A program made the translations under genes and the position numbers. The notes under the pieces are model-generated. The model did no database searches and had not been told where the DNA came from. It saw only the letters and a program-made list of their open reading frames with translations. This document shows positions 54,610-63,974 of a stretch of 64,000 nucleotides of DNA, one piece after another (the stretch's first letter is position 1; each line of letters opens with the position of its first letter). Source of the DNA: Variovorax sp. N23. GTDB lineage: Bacteria > Pseudomonadota > Gammaproteobacteria > Burkholderiales > Burkholderiaceae_C. The stretch lies in assembly GCF_025486315.1 (NCBI RefSeq), contig NZ_JAOOPY010000003.1, forward strand, positions 62,001 to 126,000, read 5' to 3'.

Positions 54610-54651
54610 TCGCGGCCGCGCAGGGCGCATGGGCGCGACTACGATCCCGTC

Positions 54652-55413
54652 ATGACCGCCACACCGGGCCGCATCCTCATCGCCGACGACGAAGCCGACC
54701 TGCGCGCGTTGCTGCAGCGCTACCTGGGCGACCAGGGCCTGGTGGTGCGTGCCGTCGACAGCGCCGAACCGGTGGAGCGGCTGCTGGCGCGCGAGCGCTT
54801 CGACGTGCTGGTGCTCGACGTGATGATGCCCGGCGAAGACGGGCTGGCGCTGTGCCGGCGCCTCCGCGCGCAGGGCGAGACCGTTCCGATCCTCATGCTC
54901 ACGGCGCGCGGCGATGCGGTCGACCGCATCGTGGGCCTCGAGATGGGCGCCGACGACTACCTGCCCAAGCCCTTCACGCCGCGCGAGCTGCTCGCGCGCA
55001 TCGAGGCGCTGATACGGCGCCAGCGCGTGCTGGGCGCGCATGCCGGGCCGGCCGCCGACGCCGGCACCGTGCGCTTCGGTGCGTACGCGCTGCACCTGTC
55101 GCAGCGCCGGCTTGAGCGCGACGGCGAGGACGTGCCCCTGAGCACGGTCGAATTCAAGTTGCTGCAGGCGCTGGCGCAGCACCCGAACCGTCCGCTCGGC
55201 CGCGACCGGCTCATGGTGCTGGCCCACGGGCATGACCACGCCGCGACGGACCGCAGCATCGACGTGCAGGTGATGCGCCTGCGCAAGCTGATCGAAACCG
55301 AGCCGGCGCAGCCGCGGCACATCCAGACGGTGTGGGGCCTGGGCTATGTCTTCGTGCCCGACGGCCGGCTGCACGGCCGTGTGGCGGCGCAACCTGCAGG
55401 CGACGACGCATGA
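54652..55413 (+). CDS. OmpR-type response regulator
   Basis: 253 residues. Receiver domain with acidic pair D12/D13, phosphoacceptor D56 (VLDVMMPG) and the Lys in DDYLPKPF; winged helix DNA-binding domain (about 135-235) ending [13 protein letters not shown]. The ATG at 54652 starts the receiver; the upstream in-frame ATG at 54529 lies in the control region. Coupled by ATGA to the kinase gene. Confidence 0.95.
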   Translation: MTATPGRILIADDEADLRALLQRYLGDQGLVVRAVDSAEPVERLLARERFDVLVLDVMMPGEDGLALCRRLRAQGETVPILMLTARGDAVDRIVGLEMGADDYLPKPFTPRELLARIEALIRRQRVLGAHAGPAADAGTVRFGAYALHLSQRRLERDGEDVPLSTVEFKLLQALAQHPNRPLGRDRLMVLAHGHDHAATDRSIDVQVMRLRKLIETEPAQPRHIQTVWGLGYVFVPDGRLHGRVAAQPAGDDA

Positions 55414-56753
55414 GGCTGTTGCCGCGCAGCCTGCTGGGCCGCAACGCGCTGCTCATCGTGGCCCTCATCGCGATCGGCCAAATCGGCGGCGCGCTGCTGG
55501 TGCGCCAGATGGTGATCCGCCCCCGCATCGAGCAGGCGGCCGACAGCGTGGCACGCACCGTCGATGCCTTGCGCGACGGCTTGCGCGCCTTGCCTGCCGA
55601 CGCGCGGGACGGCTTCGTCGAGCGCTTCAACCGGCGCGCGGCGCTGTCCGCGGACGGCGAGGGCGGGGGGGCCCGTGCCCGTGTGCTGCTCACGCCCATG
55701 GAGCGCAGCTTCGTGCGGGCGGTGTCGGCGCGCATCGCGGCCCAGGGCACCGAGGCCGTGTGGCGGCGCGAGGGCGGCAGCGGCCTCGCGGTGCGCATGA
55801 CCATCGATGGCAGCGACCATTGGATCGCGCTGCCCGGCGCCTTGCCCGCACGCGAGTTCACCGGCGCCTGGCTCGCCGTCACGGCGGGCAGCGCCTTGCT
55901 GGCGCTGATCGGTGCGCTGTGGTTCCAGCGCCGCCTCAACCGCCCGCTCGCGCGGGTGGTGCAGGCCGCCGGCACGCTCGCGGGCGGGCAGGTGCCGCCG
56001 CCCCTGCCCGAGGATGGGCCGACCGAGATCGCCACGGTGAGCCGCAGCTTCAACCACCTGGTCGGGAGCCTGCAGCAGACCGAGCGCGAGCGCGCGCTGA
56101 TGCTCGCCGGCGTGTCGCACGACCTGCGCACGCCGCTGGCGAAACTGCGCCTGGGCGTCGAGATCATGGCGAGCGCGAGCGAACCGGCGGTCAGAGCCAG
56201 CATGGTCCGCAGCATCGAGGAGATGGACGCCATCGTCGGCCAGTTCCTGGACTTCGCGCGCAGCGAGGCCGACGAGGTGCCGGTGCCCACCGCGCTCGAT
56301 GCGATGGCGCGCGACGTGGCCGCGAGCGCTGCCGACCACGGCCGCGAACTCGGGCTGGACCTGGGTGCGGTGCCGGTGCTGCCCCTGCGCGCTGCGGCGA
56401 TGCGCCGCGCGATGGTCAACCTGGTCGAGAACGCCTGGCGCCATGGCCGGCCGCCCGTGCGCATCGCCACCGGCAGCGGGCCGCAGGGCGTGTGGTTCGA
56501 GGTGTCGGACCACGGCGACGGCATCGACCCTGCCGATGCCGAGCGCCTGAAGCAGCCTTTCCGCCGCAGCACCGACGATGCACGCGGCGGGCCGGCGGGC
56601 GCCGGGCTCGGGCTGGCCATCGTCCAGCGCGTGGCGCAGGCGCATGGCGGCCGGCTCGACCTGCTGTCCGGCGAGGGCGGCGGGCTGCGGGCGCGGGTGA
56701 GTGTGCCGCCGGCCGAGCGCGGCGCGTCGTATCAGGCGGGGGACATTCAATAG
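55410..56753 (+). CDS. EnvZ-like sensor histidine kinase
   Basis: 447 residues. Membrane helices about 12-31 and 152-172 enclose a periplasmic sensor of about 120 residues; HAMP follows (173-225). The phosphorylated His is H237 in [14 protein letters not shown]. ATPase motifs are the N box [16 protein letters not shown], and [12 protein letters not shown]. It would phosphorylate the preceding regulator in response to an envelope signal. Confidence 0.95.
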   Translation: MRLLPRSLLGRNALLIVALIAIGQIGGALLVRQMVIRPRIEQAADSVARTVDALRDGLRALPADARDGFVERFNRRAALSADGEGGGARARVLLTPMERSFVRAVSARIAAQGTEAVWRREGGSGLAVRMTIDGSDHWIALPGALPAREFTGAWLAVTAGSALLALIGALWFQRRLNRPLARVVQAAGTLAGGQVPPPLPEDGPTEIATVSRSFNHLVGSLQQTERERALMLAGVSHDLRTPLAKLRLGVEIMASASEPAVRASMVRSIEEMDAIVGQFLDFARSEADEVPVPTALDAMARDVAASAADHGRELGLDLGAVPVLPLRAAAMRRAMVNLVENAWRHGRPPVRIATGSGPQGVWFEVSDHGDGIDPADAERLKQPFRRSTDDARGGPAGAGLGLAIVQRVAQAHGGRLDLLSGEGGGLRARVSVPPAERGASYQAGDIQ

Positions 56754-56882
56754 GCACGTCAGCAGGCATCCCTGCCGGCCGCGGCGACGATCAACCCGCT
56801 GGCGTAGGAGAGGGCCGCGTGAATCGCAGCCCGGTGGTCGACGGGAATCCAAGCGCGGCCTCGCTGCGTATGAGCAGGTGTC

Positions 56883-56900
56883 GCCACGCATCTCCGTGGC
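56883..56900 (+). promoter_or_regulatory. Hairpin in the leader of the fasciclin gene
   Basis: GCCACG (56883-56888) and CGTGGC (56895-56900) form a 6-bp stem with a 6-nt loop, ending 23 bases before the fasciclin start and just before its AGGAG site. It could affect translation or mRNA stability. The rest of the 170-bp gap shows nothing clear. Confidence 0.35.
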
Positions 56901-56923
56901 GGCCTATCCAACAGGAGCCATCC

Positions 56924-57481
56924 ATGCCAGCCAAGTTCTCGCACCTCGCCTCTCTCACGCTCGCTGCCGCGCTGTCGGTCGGCACCGTCACGGCCTTCGC
57001 CCAGGTGATGGTCGGCGGCGCGCCGATGTACGCCAACAAGGACATCGTCGACAACGCCGTCAACTCGAAGGACCACACCACGCTGGTCGCCGCGATCAAG
57101 GCCGCGGGCCTGGTCGACACGCTCAAGGGGCCGGGGCCGTTCACCGTCTTCGCACCGACCAACGAAGCCTTCGCCGCCCTGCCGGCCGGTACCGTCGACA
57201 CGCTGCTCAAGCCGGAGAACAAGGCGACGCTCACGAGCATCCTCACCTACCACGTGGTGCCGGGCAAGATCGACGCCAAGATGCTCATGAAGATGATGGA
57301 AGACGGCAAGGGCACCACGTCGTTCAAGACCGTGGCCGGCGGCACGCTCGTCGCCAAGACCAGCGGCGGCAAGGTGATGATCACCGACGAGAAGGGCGGC
57401 ACCGCCACCGTGACGATCGCCGACGTGGTGCAGTCCAACGGCGTGATCCACGTCGTCGACAAGGTGCTGTTGCCGAAGTAA
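56924..57481 (+). CDS. Exported fasciclin domain protein
   Basis: 185 residues. Signal peptide [20 protein letters not shown] cut near AFA|Q (about 26). One fasciclin (FAS1) domain follows (about 44-184), with [31 protein letters not shown] and [13 protein letters not shown]. Such proteins mediate adhesion or matrix contact. It follows the two-component genes after 170 bp and may be a target of them. A stem CCGCGCTGCA/TGCAGCGCGG (57493-57525) after the gene may end the transcript. Confidence 0.95.
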   Translation: MPAKFSHLASLTLAAALSVGTVTAFAQVMVGGAPMYANKDIVDNAVNSKDHTTLVAAIKAAGLVDTLKGPGPFTVFAPTNEAFAALPAGTVDTLLKPENKATLTSILTYHVVPGKIDAKMLMKMMEDGKGTTSFKTVAGGTLVAKTSGGKVMITDEKGGTATVTIADVVQSNGVIHVVDKVLLPK

Positions 57482-57492
57482 GGCAGCTCGGG

Positions 57493-57525
57493 CCGCGCTG
57501 CAGTGCACAACGGTGTGCAGCGCGG
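57493..57525 (+). terminator. Stem-loop after the fasciclin gene
   Basis: CCGCGCTGCA and TGCAGCGCGG are perfect 10-base arms with a 13-nt loop, 12 bp after the stop. No T-run follows, so it is a weak or factor-dependent terminator, or a 3' end stabiliser. Confidence 0.5.
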
Positions 57526-57572
57526 TCACTACACTCGACGTTCGCCCTCAACAACGTCGTTCGCGCATCGCA

Positions 57573-58178
57573 ATGGAATTCTTCACCCTGGTGGTCTTCG
57601 TCGCCATCGGCCTCTACGTGCTCAAGGCCACGGATCAGGGCCGCCGCATCCGTCTCCTGGGCGGTCATCTCGGCCAGTACCAGATCGAGAAGCTGATGGA
57701 GACGCTGACCGAGGGCTATATGCGCTGCCTCGGCGAGAGCGATGCGGAACGACAGTCCCAGATCTGGTCGCTGCTCGCGCAGAGCGAGCAGACGCTGGCG
57801 TCGCAGTTCGAGCGCTTCGCCGGCGACTTCGCCAAGGTCGACGCGGCGCAGGCGCGCGTCAGCAGGCTGCCGATCGCCATCCCGATGATCGACCGCCTGC
57901 TGCCGGCGATGAGCTTCGACGCGCGCCAGGCCTTCGCGATCCATGCGCGCGGCATCGCCGACGCCGCGGCCAATGTGGCGGGGCAGACCCCGAAGGCCAA
58001 GGCCTTCACGATGTCGGCCGAGCTCTTTCTCATGCAGCACACCTGCCACTGGTTCTGCCGTTCGCGCGCGGTGGCCAATGCGCGCCTGCAATTGCGTCAC
58101 GGCACCTCGCACGCGATGGCGCTTGCTTCGGTGTCGCCGAAGACGCGCGACGCCTACCGCGCACTGACCGGCGTCTGA
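57573..58178 (+). CDS. Membrane-anchored protein of unknown function
   Basis: 201 residues. One N-terminal membrane helix (MEFFTLVVFVAIGLYVLK) is followed by a long cytoplasmic or periplasmic helical domain with conserved-looking GYMRCLGESDAERQSQIWSLL and LFLMQHTCHWFCRSRAVANARLQLRHG. The ATG at 57573 places the helix at the start. No family recognised. A second unknown gene follows after 32 bp. Confidence 0.75.
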   Translation: MEFFTLVVFVAIGLYVLKATDQGRRIRLLGGHLGQYQIEKLMETLTEGYMRCLGESDAERQSQIWSLLAQSEQTLASQFERFAGDFAKVDAAQARVSRLPIAIPMIDRLLPAMSFDARQAFAIHARGIADAAANVAGQTPKAKAFTMSAELFLMQHTCHWFCRSRAVANARLQLRHGTSHAMALASVSPKTRDAYRALTGV

Positions 58179-58210
58179 GCGCCGCACGCCACTCGAAGAA
58201 AGGCACCGCC

Positions 58211-58663
58211 ATGTCCCTCACCGACCAGCTCCAGATCCCCCGGCCCAACGCCGACGGCAGCTTCGCCGCGCCGGCGCCATCGGCCGCCGACAGCGCGGCC
58301 GATGCGCTGCGCGACGCCCAGGCGCAGCAGGCCGCGCTGGCCGAGCAGCTCGATGCGGTCAACGCGCTGCTGGCCAAGCCGCTCAACGAGATCCTGGCCG
58401 AGCGCGAGCGCTTCAAGGAAGCGGCCGCCGCATGGGACGCCTTCGGCGCCATGTGGGTGCTGTCGCAGCGCGCCATGAAGCGCGTGGCGCTCGACCTCGC
58501 CGCGCAGGTGGGCGTGAGCGAGGACGAGGTGGTGGCCCGCGCATTGGTACAGGCCAACGCGGTGCTCAACGGCGACGGCGTGGACCTGGGCGGCCTCGTC
58601 GCCGAGGCCCAGCTCGCGCACATCGATCGGCACAAGCCCTTTCTGCGCAAGCAGTTCCGATAG
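58211..58663 (+). CDS. Cytoplasmic helical protein of unknown function
   Basis: 150 residues. An Ala-rich coiled segment (about 28-75, DALRDAQAQQAALAEQLDAV) is followed by a helical domain with AMWVLSQRAMKRVALDLAAQVGVSEDEVVARALVQA that ends FLRKQFR. No signal or membrane segment. The sequence between 100 and 115 looks like a small helix-turn-helix, but this is weak. It lies 15 bp before the sirtuin gene and is probably cotranscribed. Confidence 0.72.
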   Translation: MSLTDQLQIPRPNADGSFAAPAPSAADSAADALRDAQAQQAALAEQLDAVNALLAKPLNEILAERERFKEAAAAWDAFGAMWVLSQRAMKRVALDLAAQVGVSEDEVVARALVQANAVLNGDGVDLGGLVAEAQLAHIDRHKPFLRKQFR

Positions 58664-58678
58664 AGCCTGCGGATCGCC

Positions 58679-59503
58679 ATGGATTCCTCCACCTCGCTCG
58701 CCGATTTCGCCGAGCGCCACCCGCGCCTCTTCGTGCTCACCGGCGCCGGTTGCAGCACCGACTCGGGCATCCCCGACTATCGCGACGTCAACGGCGACTG
58801 GAAGCGGCCGTCGCCGGTCACCTACCAGGCCTTCACCGGCGACGAGCTCACACGTCGCCGCTATTGGGCACGCAGCCTGGTCGGCTGGCCGACGATGGCG
58901 ACCGCACGGGCCGGTGCCGCGCACCGCGCGTTGGCCCGGCTCGAAGCGGCAGGCCGCGTCGGGCTGCTGCTCACGCAGAACGTCGACGGCCTGCACGACG
59001 CCGCCGGCAGCCGTCGGACCATCGACCTGCACGGGCGCATCGACACCGTGCGCTGCCTCGGCTGCGACACCCGCACGCCGCGCGCCGACCTGCAGCAGCA
59101 ACTGCGCGCGCGCAACCCGGCCTGGGCCGCGCTGGAGGCGAACGCCGCACCCGACGGCGATGCCGACCTGGACGGGCGCGACTTCGCCACCTTCGACGTG
59201 CCGGCCTGCCCGCTGTGCGGCGGCATGCTCAAGCCCGATGTGGTGTTCTTCGGCGAGAGCGTGCCGCGCGAGCGCGTGGCCGCCGCCCATGCGGCCTTGG
59301 CCGAGGCCGATGCCATGCTGGTCGCCGGCTCGTCGCTGATGGTCTATTCGGGCTTCCGCTTCGTGCAGGCGGCGGTGGCGGCGGGCAAGCCGGTGGCGGC
59401 CGTCAACCTGGGACGCACGCGGGCCGATGAACTGCTGACGCTGAAGGTGGCGCAGCCGGTGGGCGAGGCCCTCTCTGCGCTGGCGGCGCAGCTCGACGCA
59501 TGA
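58679..59503 (+). CDS. NAD-dependent protein deacylase (sirtuin)
   Basis: 274 residues. NAD motif GAGCSTDSGIPDYRD (22-36), TQNVDGLH (99-106), catalytic His H118 in DLHGRIDTVRC, zinc Cys C126/C129 and C177/C180, and GSSLMVYSGFRF. The set is complete, so the enzyme should be active; it removes acyl groups from lysine with NAD as co-substrate. The presence of the zinc finger separates it from Sir2 domains of defence systems. Confidence 0.96.
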   Translation: MDSSTSLADFAERHPRLFVLTGAGCSTDSGIPDYRDVNGDWKRPSPVTYQAFTGDELTRRRYWARSLVGWPTMATARAGAAHRALARLEAAGRVGLLLTQNVDGLHDAAGSRRTIDLHGRIDTVRCLGCDTRTPRADLQQQLRARNPAWAALEANAAPDGDADLDGRDFATFDVPACPLCGGMLKPDVVFFGESVPRERVAAAHAALAEADAMLVAGSSLMVYSGFRFVQAAVAAGKPVAAVNLGRTRADELLTLKVAQPVGEALSALAAQLDA

Positions 59504-59561
59504 GCGCCGCCCGGCCGCCGAAGGCGCTCAGCACCGCAGCCCGTAGGGCGGAGGTTATCCA

Positions 59562-59834
59562 ATGAGCGTCAAAGCCTTGCGATCGACCTTCGGTGACCGC
59601 TGCCATTGGTGCGGCCTGCCGATGGACTTCGCGCCGCCGCACGACCGGCCGGAGTCGGCCACCATCGAACACCTGCACGACGCCACGCTGGGCAGCGTGC
59701 GCAAGCCGAAATACCGGCGCCTGGCCCACGCTGTGTGCAATCACACGCGCAACGAATTCCGGATGCAGGCTGAGCGGGCCTTCGCGGCCTGGGTCGCGCA
59801 GCGGGTGGCGCAAGCCGGGTCCGATCAGGGCTGA
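59562..59834 (+). CDS. Small HNH-type nuclease-fold protein
   Basis: 90 residues. CHWCGLPM, TIEHLHD and HAVCNHTRNEF give the Cys pair, the first His and the His-Cys-Asn elements of an HNH zinc fold, so a metal-dependent nuclease or a nucleic-acid-binding derivative is likely. It stands alone between the sirtuin and a convergent amidohydrolase, whose 3' end it overlaps by 10 bp. No toxin-antitoxin partner is visible. Confidence 0.78.
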   Translation: MSVKALRSTFGDRCHWCGLPMDFAPPHDRPESATIEHLHDATLGSVRKPKYRRLAHAVCNHTRNEFRMQAERAFAAWVAQRVAQAGSDQG

Positions 59835-61123
59835 ATGGCGCCGCCCGGCCGGGCCGGCATGAAGGCGGTGCCGGCGGGCCGGCCCGCCAGATGCAGCGTC
59901 GCGCTCGCGGCGGGGGTTTCGGCCAGCAGCCGGCCGCGCCGGTACACCTTCAGCCGCGTGGCACGCAGGCGGATCGCCTCGACCGGGTCGCGCGCCTGCA
60001 GCAGCACGAAGCTGGCGTCGCAGCCTGCCTCGAGCCCGTAGGCCGGCAGGTGGAACACTTTCGCCGCGTTCGTCGTCACTGCGTCGAAGCAGCGGCGGAT
60101 GCCGGCCTGGCTGGTCATCTGCGCGACGTGCAGCCCCATGTGCGCGACTTCGAGCATGTCGCCCGAACCCATGCCGTACCACGGGTCCATCACGCAGTCG
60201 TGGCCGAAGGCGACGGTCACGCCGGCGGCCATCAGCTCGGGCACGCGCGTCATGCCGCGGCGCTTGGGGTAGCTGTCGTGGCGGCCCTGCAGCGTGATGT
60301 TGATGAGCGGGTTGGCGATCACGGCGACGCCGCTCTGGGCGATCAGCGGCAGCAGCTTGCTCACGTAGTAGTTGTCCATGCTGTGCATCGAGGTGCAGTG
60401 CGAGCCGGTCACGCGGCCCTGCAGGCCCAGGCGTTGCGCCTCGAAGGCCAGCGTCTCGATGTGTCGCGACAGCGGGTCGTCGGATTCGTCGCAGTGCATG
60501 TCGACCAGCAGCCCGCGCTCGGCCGCGATCTCGCACAGCAGCTTCACGCTGGCGGCGCCATCGGCCATGGTGCGTTCGAAGTGCGGAATGCCGCCGACCA
60601 CGTCGACGCCCTTGTCGAGCGCGCGCTGGAGGCTGTCGATACCGCTGGCGGTGCGCAGCACGCCGTCCTGCGGGAAGGCCACCAGCTGCAGGTCGAGGTA
60701 GGGCGCGACCAGCCGCCGGACCTCCAGCAGCGCGTCGACCGCCAGCAGGCTCGGGTCGCTGGTGTCGACGTGCGTGCGGATGGCCAGCAGCCCCTTGGCC
60801 ACGGCCCAGTCGCAGTAGGCCAGCGCGCGTTCGATCAGCGCCTCTTGCGTGAGCAGCGGCTTGAGCTCGCCCCACAGCGCGATGCCTTCGAGCAGCGTGC
60901 CGCTCTCGTTGACGCGCGGCAGGCCGTAGCTGAGCGTCGCGTCCATGTGGAAGTGCGGGTCGACGAAGTGCGGGGTGACCAGCAGGCCCTGCGCGTCGAG
61001 CGTCTCGTGCGCGGGGACATCGAGACCCGGCGTGACCTCGGCGATGCGACCGCCCTGCACGGCGATCGACATGCCGGTGCGGCCGTCGGGGAGGGTGGCG
61101 TTGCGCACGAGGAGGTCGAGCAT
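59825..61123 (-). CDS. Metal-dependent amidohydrolase, cytosine deaminase-like
   Basis: 432 residues. Metal ligands are seen in VDPHFHMD, the His of DMHCDESDD, HCTSMHSMD and FGHDCVMDPWYGMGSGDML, the CodA/N-acyl-D-amino acid deaminase pattern. It deaminates cytosine or a related heterocycle in the cytoplasm. The LysR gene lies 71 bp upstream on the same strand. A catabolic role with the AtuA pair is possible but not shown. Confidence 0.92.
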   Translation of the reverse strand: MLDLLVRNATLPDGRTGMSIAVQGGRIAEVTPGLDVPAHETLDAQGLLVTPHFVDPHFHMDATLSYGLPRVNESGTLLEGIALWGELKPLLTQEALIERALAYCDWAVAKGLLAIRTHVDTSDPSLLAVDALLEVRRLVAPYLDLQLVAFPQDGVLRTASGIDSLQRALDKGVDVVGGIPHFERTMADGAASVKLLCEIAAERGLLVDMHCDESDDPLSRHIETLAFEAQRLGLQGRVTGSHCTSMHSMDNYYVSKLLPLIAQSGVAVIANPLINITLQGRHDSYPKRRGMTRVPELMAAGVTVAFGHDCVMDPWYGMGSGDMLEVAHMGLHVAQMTSQAGIRRCFDAVTTNAAKVFHLPAYGLEAGCDASFVLLQARDPVEAIRLRATRLKVYRRGRLLAETPAASATLHLAGRPAGTAFMPARPGGAIQP

Positions 61124-61194
61124 GGGCGGGTGCCTTGTCGTGGGTTCGTTGAGAGGGGTGTTCGATTATCGGCGGCGGTGCATCACGGGCAGCG

Positions 61195-62109
61195 CTATGG
61201 AAGAACGAGCTTGCCCAGCCGCGCGACGATCAGGTCGTGCAAGGTCTGTGCCGCCACCGACAGGCTGCCCTCGCGCCGCTGCACCAGGTACACCGTGCGC
61301 GTCAGCCCTGGCACCGGCAGCGGCCGGGTCACCAGCGACTCGCGGCGGAAGTGGAAGAGCGTGAGGGCGGGCACCACGCTGATGCCCAGGCCCGCTTCGA
61401 CCAGCCCCATCACGGTGGCCAGGTGCTCGACCTCGAACACGGCGTTGAGCCGCAACGGGTGCAGGGCCCCGTCGAGCGACTGGCGCACGCTGCTGTGGCG
61501 CGCCATCTGGATGAAGGGGTAGGGCGCGATCTTGCGGGCGCTCAGGCGCGTCTCGGCGGCGAGCGGGTGGTCGGCGCGGCACACCAGGTGGAAGCGGTCG
61601 CTGCACAGCCTGCGGCTGCGCAGGTCGCTGGCGGCGGCGGTGCCCGTGCCGGACGAGGCCAGCGCGAAGTCGGCGTCGCCGCTGCGCACGCGCGCGATGC
61701 AGGCGTCGGACAGGGCATCGTCCAGGTCGATGCGGATGCCCGGCCAGGCGGCCATGAATTCGGCGAACACCGCGGGCAGCCAGCCGGCGGCGAGCGAGGG
61801 CAGGGCGGCCACGCGCACACGCCCCTTGCGGCGCTCGACGTGGTCGGCCAGGTCGGCGACCGCACCGCGCATGTCGTCGAGCAGCCGCTGCGCCGCGCCC
61901 TCGAACAGCCGCCCCTCGGGCGTGAGCTGCACGCTGCGCGTGTCGCGGTCGAACAGCCGCGTTCCCAGCGCACTCTCGAGCGTGCGGATGAGCGCGCTGA
62001 AGGCCGGCTGCGACAGGTGGCACAGCTGCGCCGCGCGGGTGAAGTTGCGTTGCTCGGCCAGCGCGGCGAAGGCCCGCAGCTGGCGTGCCGTGAGGTCGGG
62101 CGCTTTCAT
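61195..62109 (-). CDS. LysR-type transcriptional regulator
   Basis: 304 residues. Winged helix LTARQLRAFAALAEQRNFTRAAQLCHLSQPAFSALIRTLE, effector domain with VRVAALPSLAAGWLPAVFAEF. It is divergent to the AtuA gene over 105 bp and probably controls it. The ATG at 62109 is used; an upstream in-frame ATG at 62193 would run through the control region. An inverted pair ATCCGT/ACGGAT (62116-62121, 62155-62160) flanks the AT-rich middle of the gap. Confidence 0.94.
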   Translation of the reverse strand: MKAPDLTARQLRAFAALAEQRNFTRAAQLCHLSQPAFSALIRTLESALGTRLFDRDTRSVQLTPEGRLFEGAAQRLLDDMRGAVADLADHVERRKGRVRVAALPSLAAGWLPAVFAEFMAAWPGIRIDLDDALSDACIARVRSGDADFALASSGTGTAAASDLRSRRLCSDRFHLVCRADHPLAAETRLSARKIAPYPFIQMARHSSVRQSLDGALHPLRLNAVFEVEHLATVMGLVEAGLGISVVPALTLFHFRRESLVTRPLPVPGLTRTVYLVQRREGSLSVAAQTLHDLIVARLGKLVLP

Positions 62110-62214
62110 GGCGTGATCCGTTTTTTGAATGAATCGATCTGAACTTTCTATTTTACGGATGACCGTGCGCGGCCTACATTGGCGCCACGACACCCGAAGC
62201 GAGACATCGGAGAC

Positions 62215-63615
62215 ATGACATCACAAGCCCCTTCGGCATTGCCCACGCGCGCGCCCCTGCTGATCGGCTGCGCCGCCGGCTTCTCGGGCGACCGCACCGA
62301 CGTGGCCGGCCCGGTGGTCGACACGCTCATTGCGCGGCTGGCGTCCGGCCTGCCGGGCCAGCGCGCTTTCCTCATCTTCGAGACCCTGGCCGAGCGCACG
62401 CTCGCGCTGGCCCAGCTGCGTCGCCGCACCGACCCCGAGGCCGGCTACGAACCCCTGCTCGACGCCATGCTGCGCCCCGTGCTGGCGACGTGCCTGGCGC
62501 ACGGCATCCGCATCGTCAGCAACTTCGGCGCAGCCAACCCGCGCGCTGCGGCCCGGCACATTGCCCGCATGGCGCGCGAACTCGGCGGGCCGGTGCCACG
62601 CATCGCGGTGGTGGAGGGCGACGACCTGTCGGCGCCCGGCCACCAGGCGCTGTTGCACGAGACGCTGGGTGCCGCGATGGACGGCCTGCGCATCGTCAGC
62701 GCCAATGCCTACATCGGCGCCGAACCCATCGCCGCCGCGCTCGATGCCGGCGCGCAGATCGTGGTGTGCGGCCGCGTGGCCGACCCCTCGCTCACGGTCG
62801 GGCCGGCGATGTCGCACTTCGGCTGGGCACCCGACGACTGGGACGTGCTGGGTCGCGCGACCATGGCCGGCCATCTGCTGGAATGCGGTGCCCAGGTCTG
62901 CGGCGGCTACTTCGCCGACCCCGGCTACAAGGACGTGCCGGGGCTGGACAACGTCGGCTTCCCGATCGCCGAGATCGCGGCGGATGGCCATTGCACCATC
63001 GGCAAGTCGGAAGGCACCGGGGGCTTCGTGACCGAGGCGACGGTGAAGGAGCAGCTGCTCTACGAAGTGCACGACCCTGCCGCCTACCTGACGCCCGACG
63101 TGGTGGCCGACATCGGCGACGCCCAGGTGCAGGCCGTCGGCGACGACCGCGTGGCGCTCGGCGGCGTGCGCGGACATGCGCGGCCGACGCACTACAAGGT
63201 CAACGTCTGCCACGAGGGTGGCTGGCTGGCCGAGGGCGAGATCTCCTACGCCGGCCCGCGCGCCGAGGGTCGTGCGCGCATGGCCGCAGACGTTCTGCGA
63301 CAGCGGCTCGCCGGCCTCGACCTGCGTGTGGACCTGATCGGCGCGATCAGCATCCTGGCCGACGACGCCGGCCGCGCGCTCGCGGCCACGCCCGACGGCG
63401 GCGCGCGCGACGTGCGTCTGCGCGTGGCCGCCGCCCACGCCGACCGCGCCCAGGCCGAGCGCCTGGGCCGCGAGGTGATGGCGCTCTATACCTGCGGCCC
63501 GGCCGGCGGCGGCGGCGTGCGCACCGCGCTGACGCCACGGCTCAACACGCTCTCCTGCCTGCTGCCGCGCGAGCGCGTGCCGGTCGGCTTCGCCATGGTG
63601 GAGGCCGCGGCATGA
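62215..63615 (+). CDS. AtuA family protein (DUF1446)
   Basis: 466 residues. LLIGCAAGFSGDRTDVAGPVV, RIVSNFGAANPRAAARHIA and GRVADPSLTVGPAMSHFGW are the DUF1446 marks. The family includes AtuA of acyclic terpene (citronellol) use and other acid-degradation clusters; the exact reaction is unknown. The ATG at 62215 follows CGGAGACA. ATGA overlap with the AtuA_C gene. No acyl-CoA carboxylase AtuC/AtuF is seen within the window. Confidence 0.9.
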   Translation: MTSQAPSALPTRAPLLIGCAAGFSGDRTDVAGPVVDTLIARLASGLPGQRAFLIFETLAERTLALAQLRRRTDPEAGYEPLLDAMLRPVLATCLAHGIRIVSNFGAANPRAAARHIARMARELGGPVPRIAVVEGDDLSAPGHQALLHETLGAAMDGLRIVSANAYIGAEPIAAALDAGAQIVVCGRVADPSLTVGPAMSHFGWAPDDWDVLGRATMAGHLLECGAQVCGGYFADPGYKDVPGLDNVGFPIAEIAADGHCTIGKSEGTGGFVTEATVKEQLLYEVHDPAAYLTPDVVADIGDAQVQAVGDDRVALGGVRGHARPTHYKVNVCHEGGWLAEGEISYAGPRAEGRARMAADVLRQRLAGLDLRVDLIGAISILADDAGRALAATPDGGARDVRLRVAAAHADRAQAERLGREVMALYTCGPAGGGGVRTALTPRLNTLSCLLPRERVPVGFAMVEAAA

Positions 63616-63974
63616 CCACCGTCACCGTTCCCCTCTACCGCGCCGCGCACGGCCGCACCGGCGACAAGGGCGACCGCTCGAACATCAGCGTGATCGCCTG
63701 GCACCCGGCGCTGTGGCCCTTGCTGGTCGCACAGGTCACGCCCGAGGCCGTCGCCGCGCAGTTCCGCTACCGGGCGCCTGCGCGCGTCCAGCGCTTCCTG
63801 CTGCCGAAGCTGCACGCGATGAATTTCGTGCTCGACGCGGTGCTCGACGGCGGCGTGAACGACGCGCTGAACCTCGACACGCACGGCAAGTCGCTGTCCT
63901 TTCTGCTGCTCGACCTGCGCATCGACGTGCCGGCCGATCTGCAGCACCTGCTCGCCGGCCCCCCCGAAGGCTGA
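63612..63974 (+). CDS. AtuA C-terminal domain protein
   Basis: 120 residues, with ARTGDKGDRSNISVIAWHP-like core (HGRTGDKGDRSNISVIAWHP) and MNFVLDAVLDGGVNDALNLDTHGKSLSFLLLDL, the AtuA_C domain that in some proteins is fused to AtuA. Translational overlap suggests that both make one complex. After its stop the window ends in AGGAGACA, a ribosome site whose gene begins just outside. Confidence 0.92.
   Translation: MTTVTVPLYRAAHGRTGDKGDRSNISVIAWHPALWPLLVAQVTPEAVAAQFRYRAPARVQRFLLPKLHAMNFVLDAVLDGGVNDALNLDTHGKSLSFLLLDLRIDVPADLQHLLAGPPEG

Noticed and set aside
58679-59834. Sir2 plus HNH as a defence system
   Set aside because: The sirtuin has the zinc Cys and all motifs of a normal deacylase, and the HNH protein is separate and small; no antitoxin, helicase or other defence gene is near.
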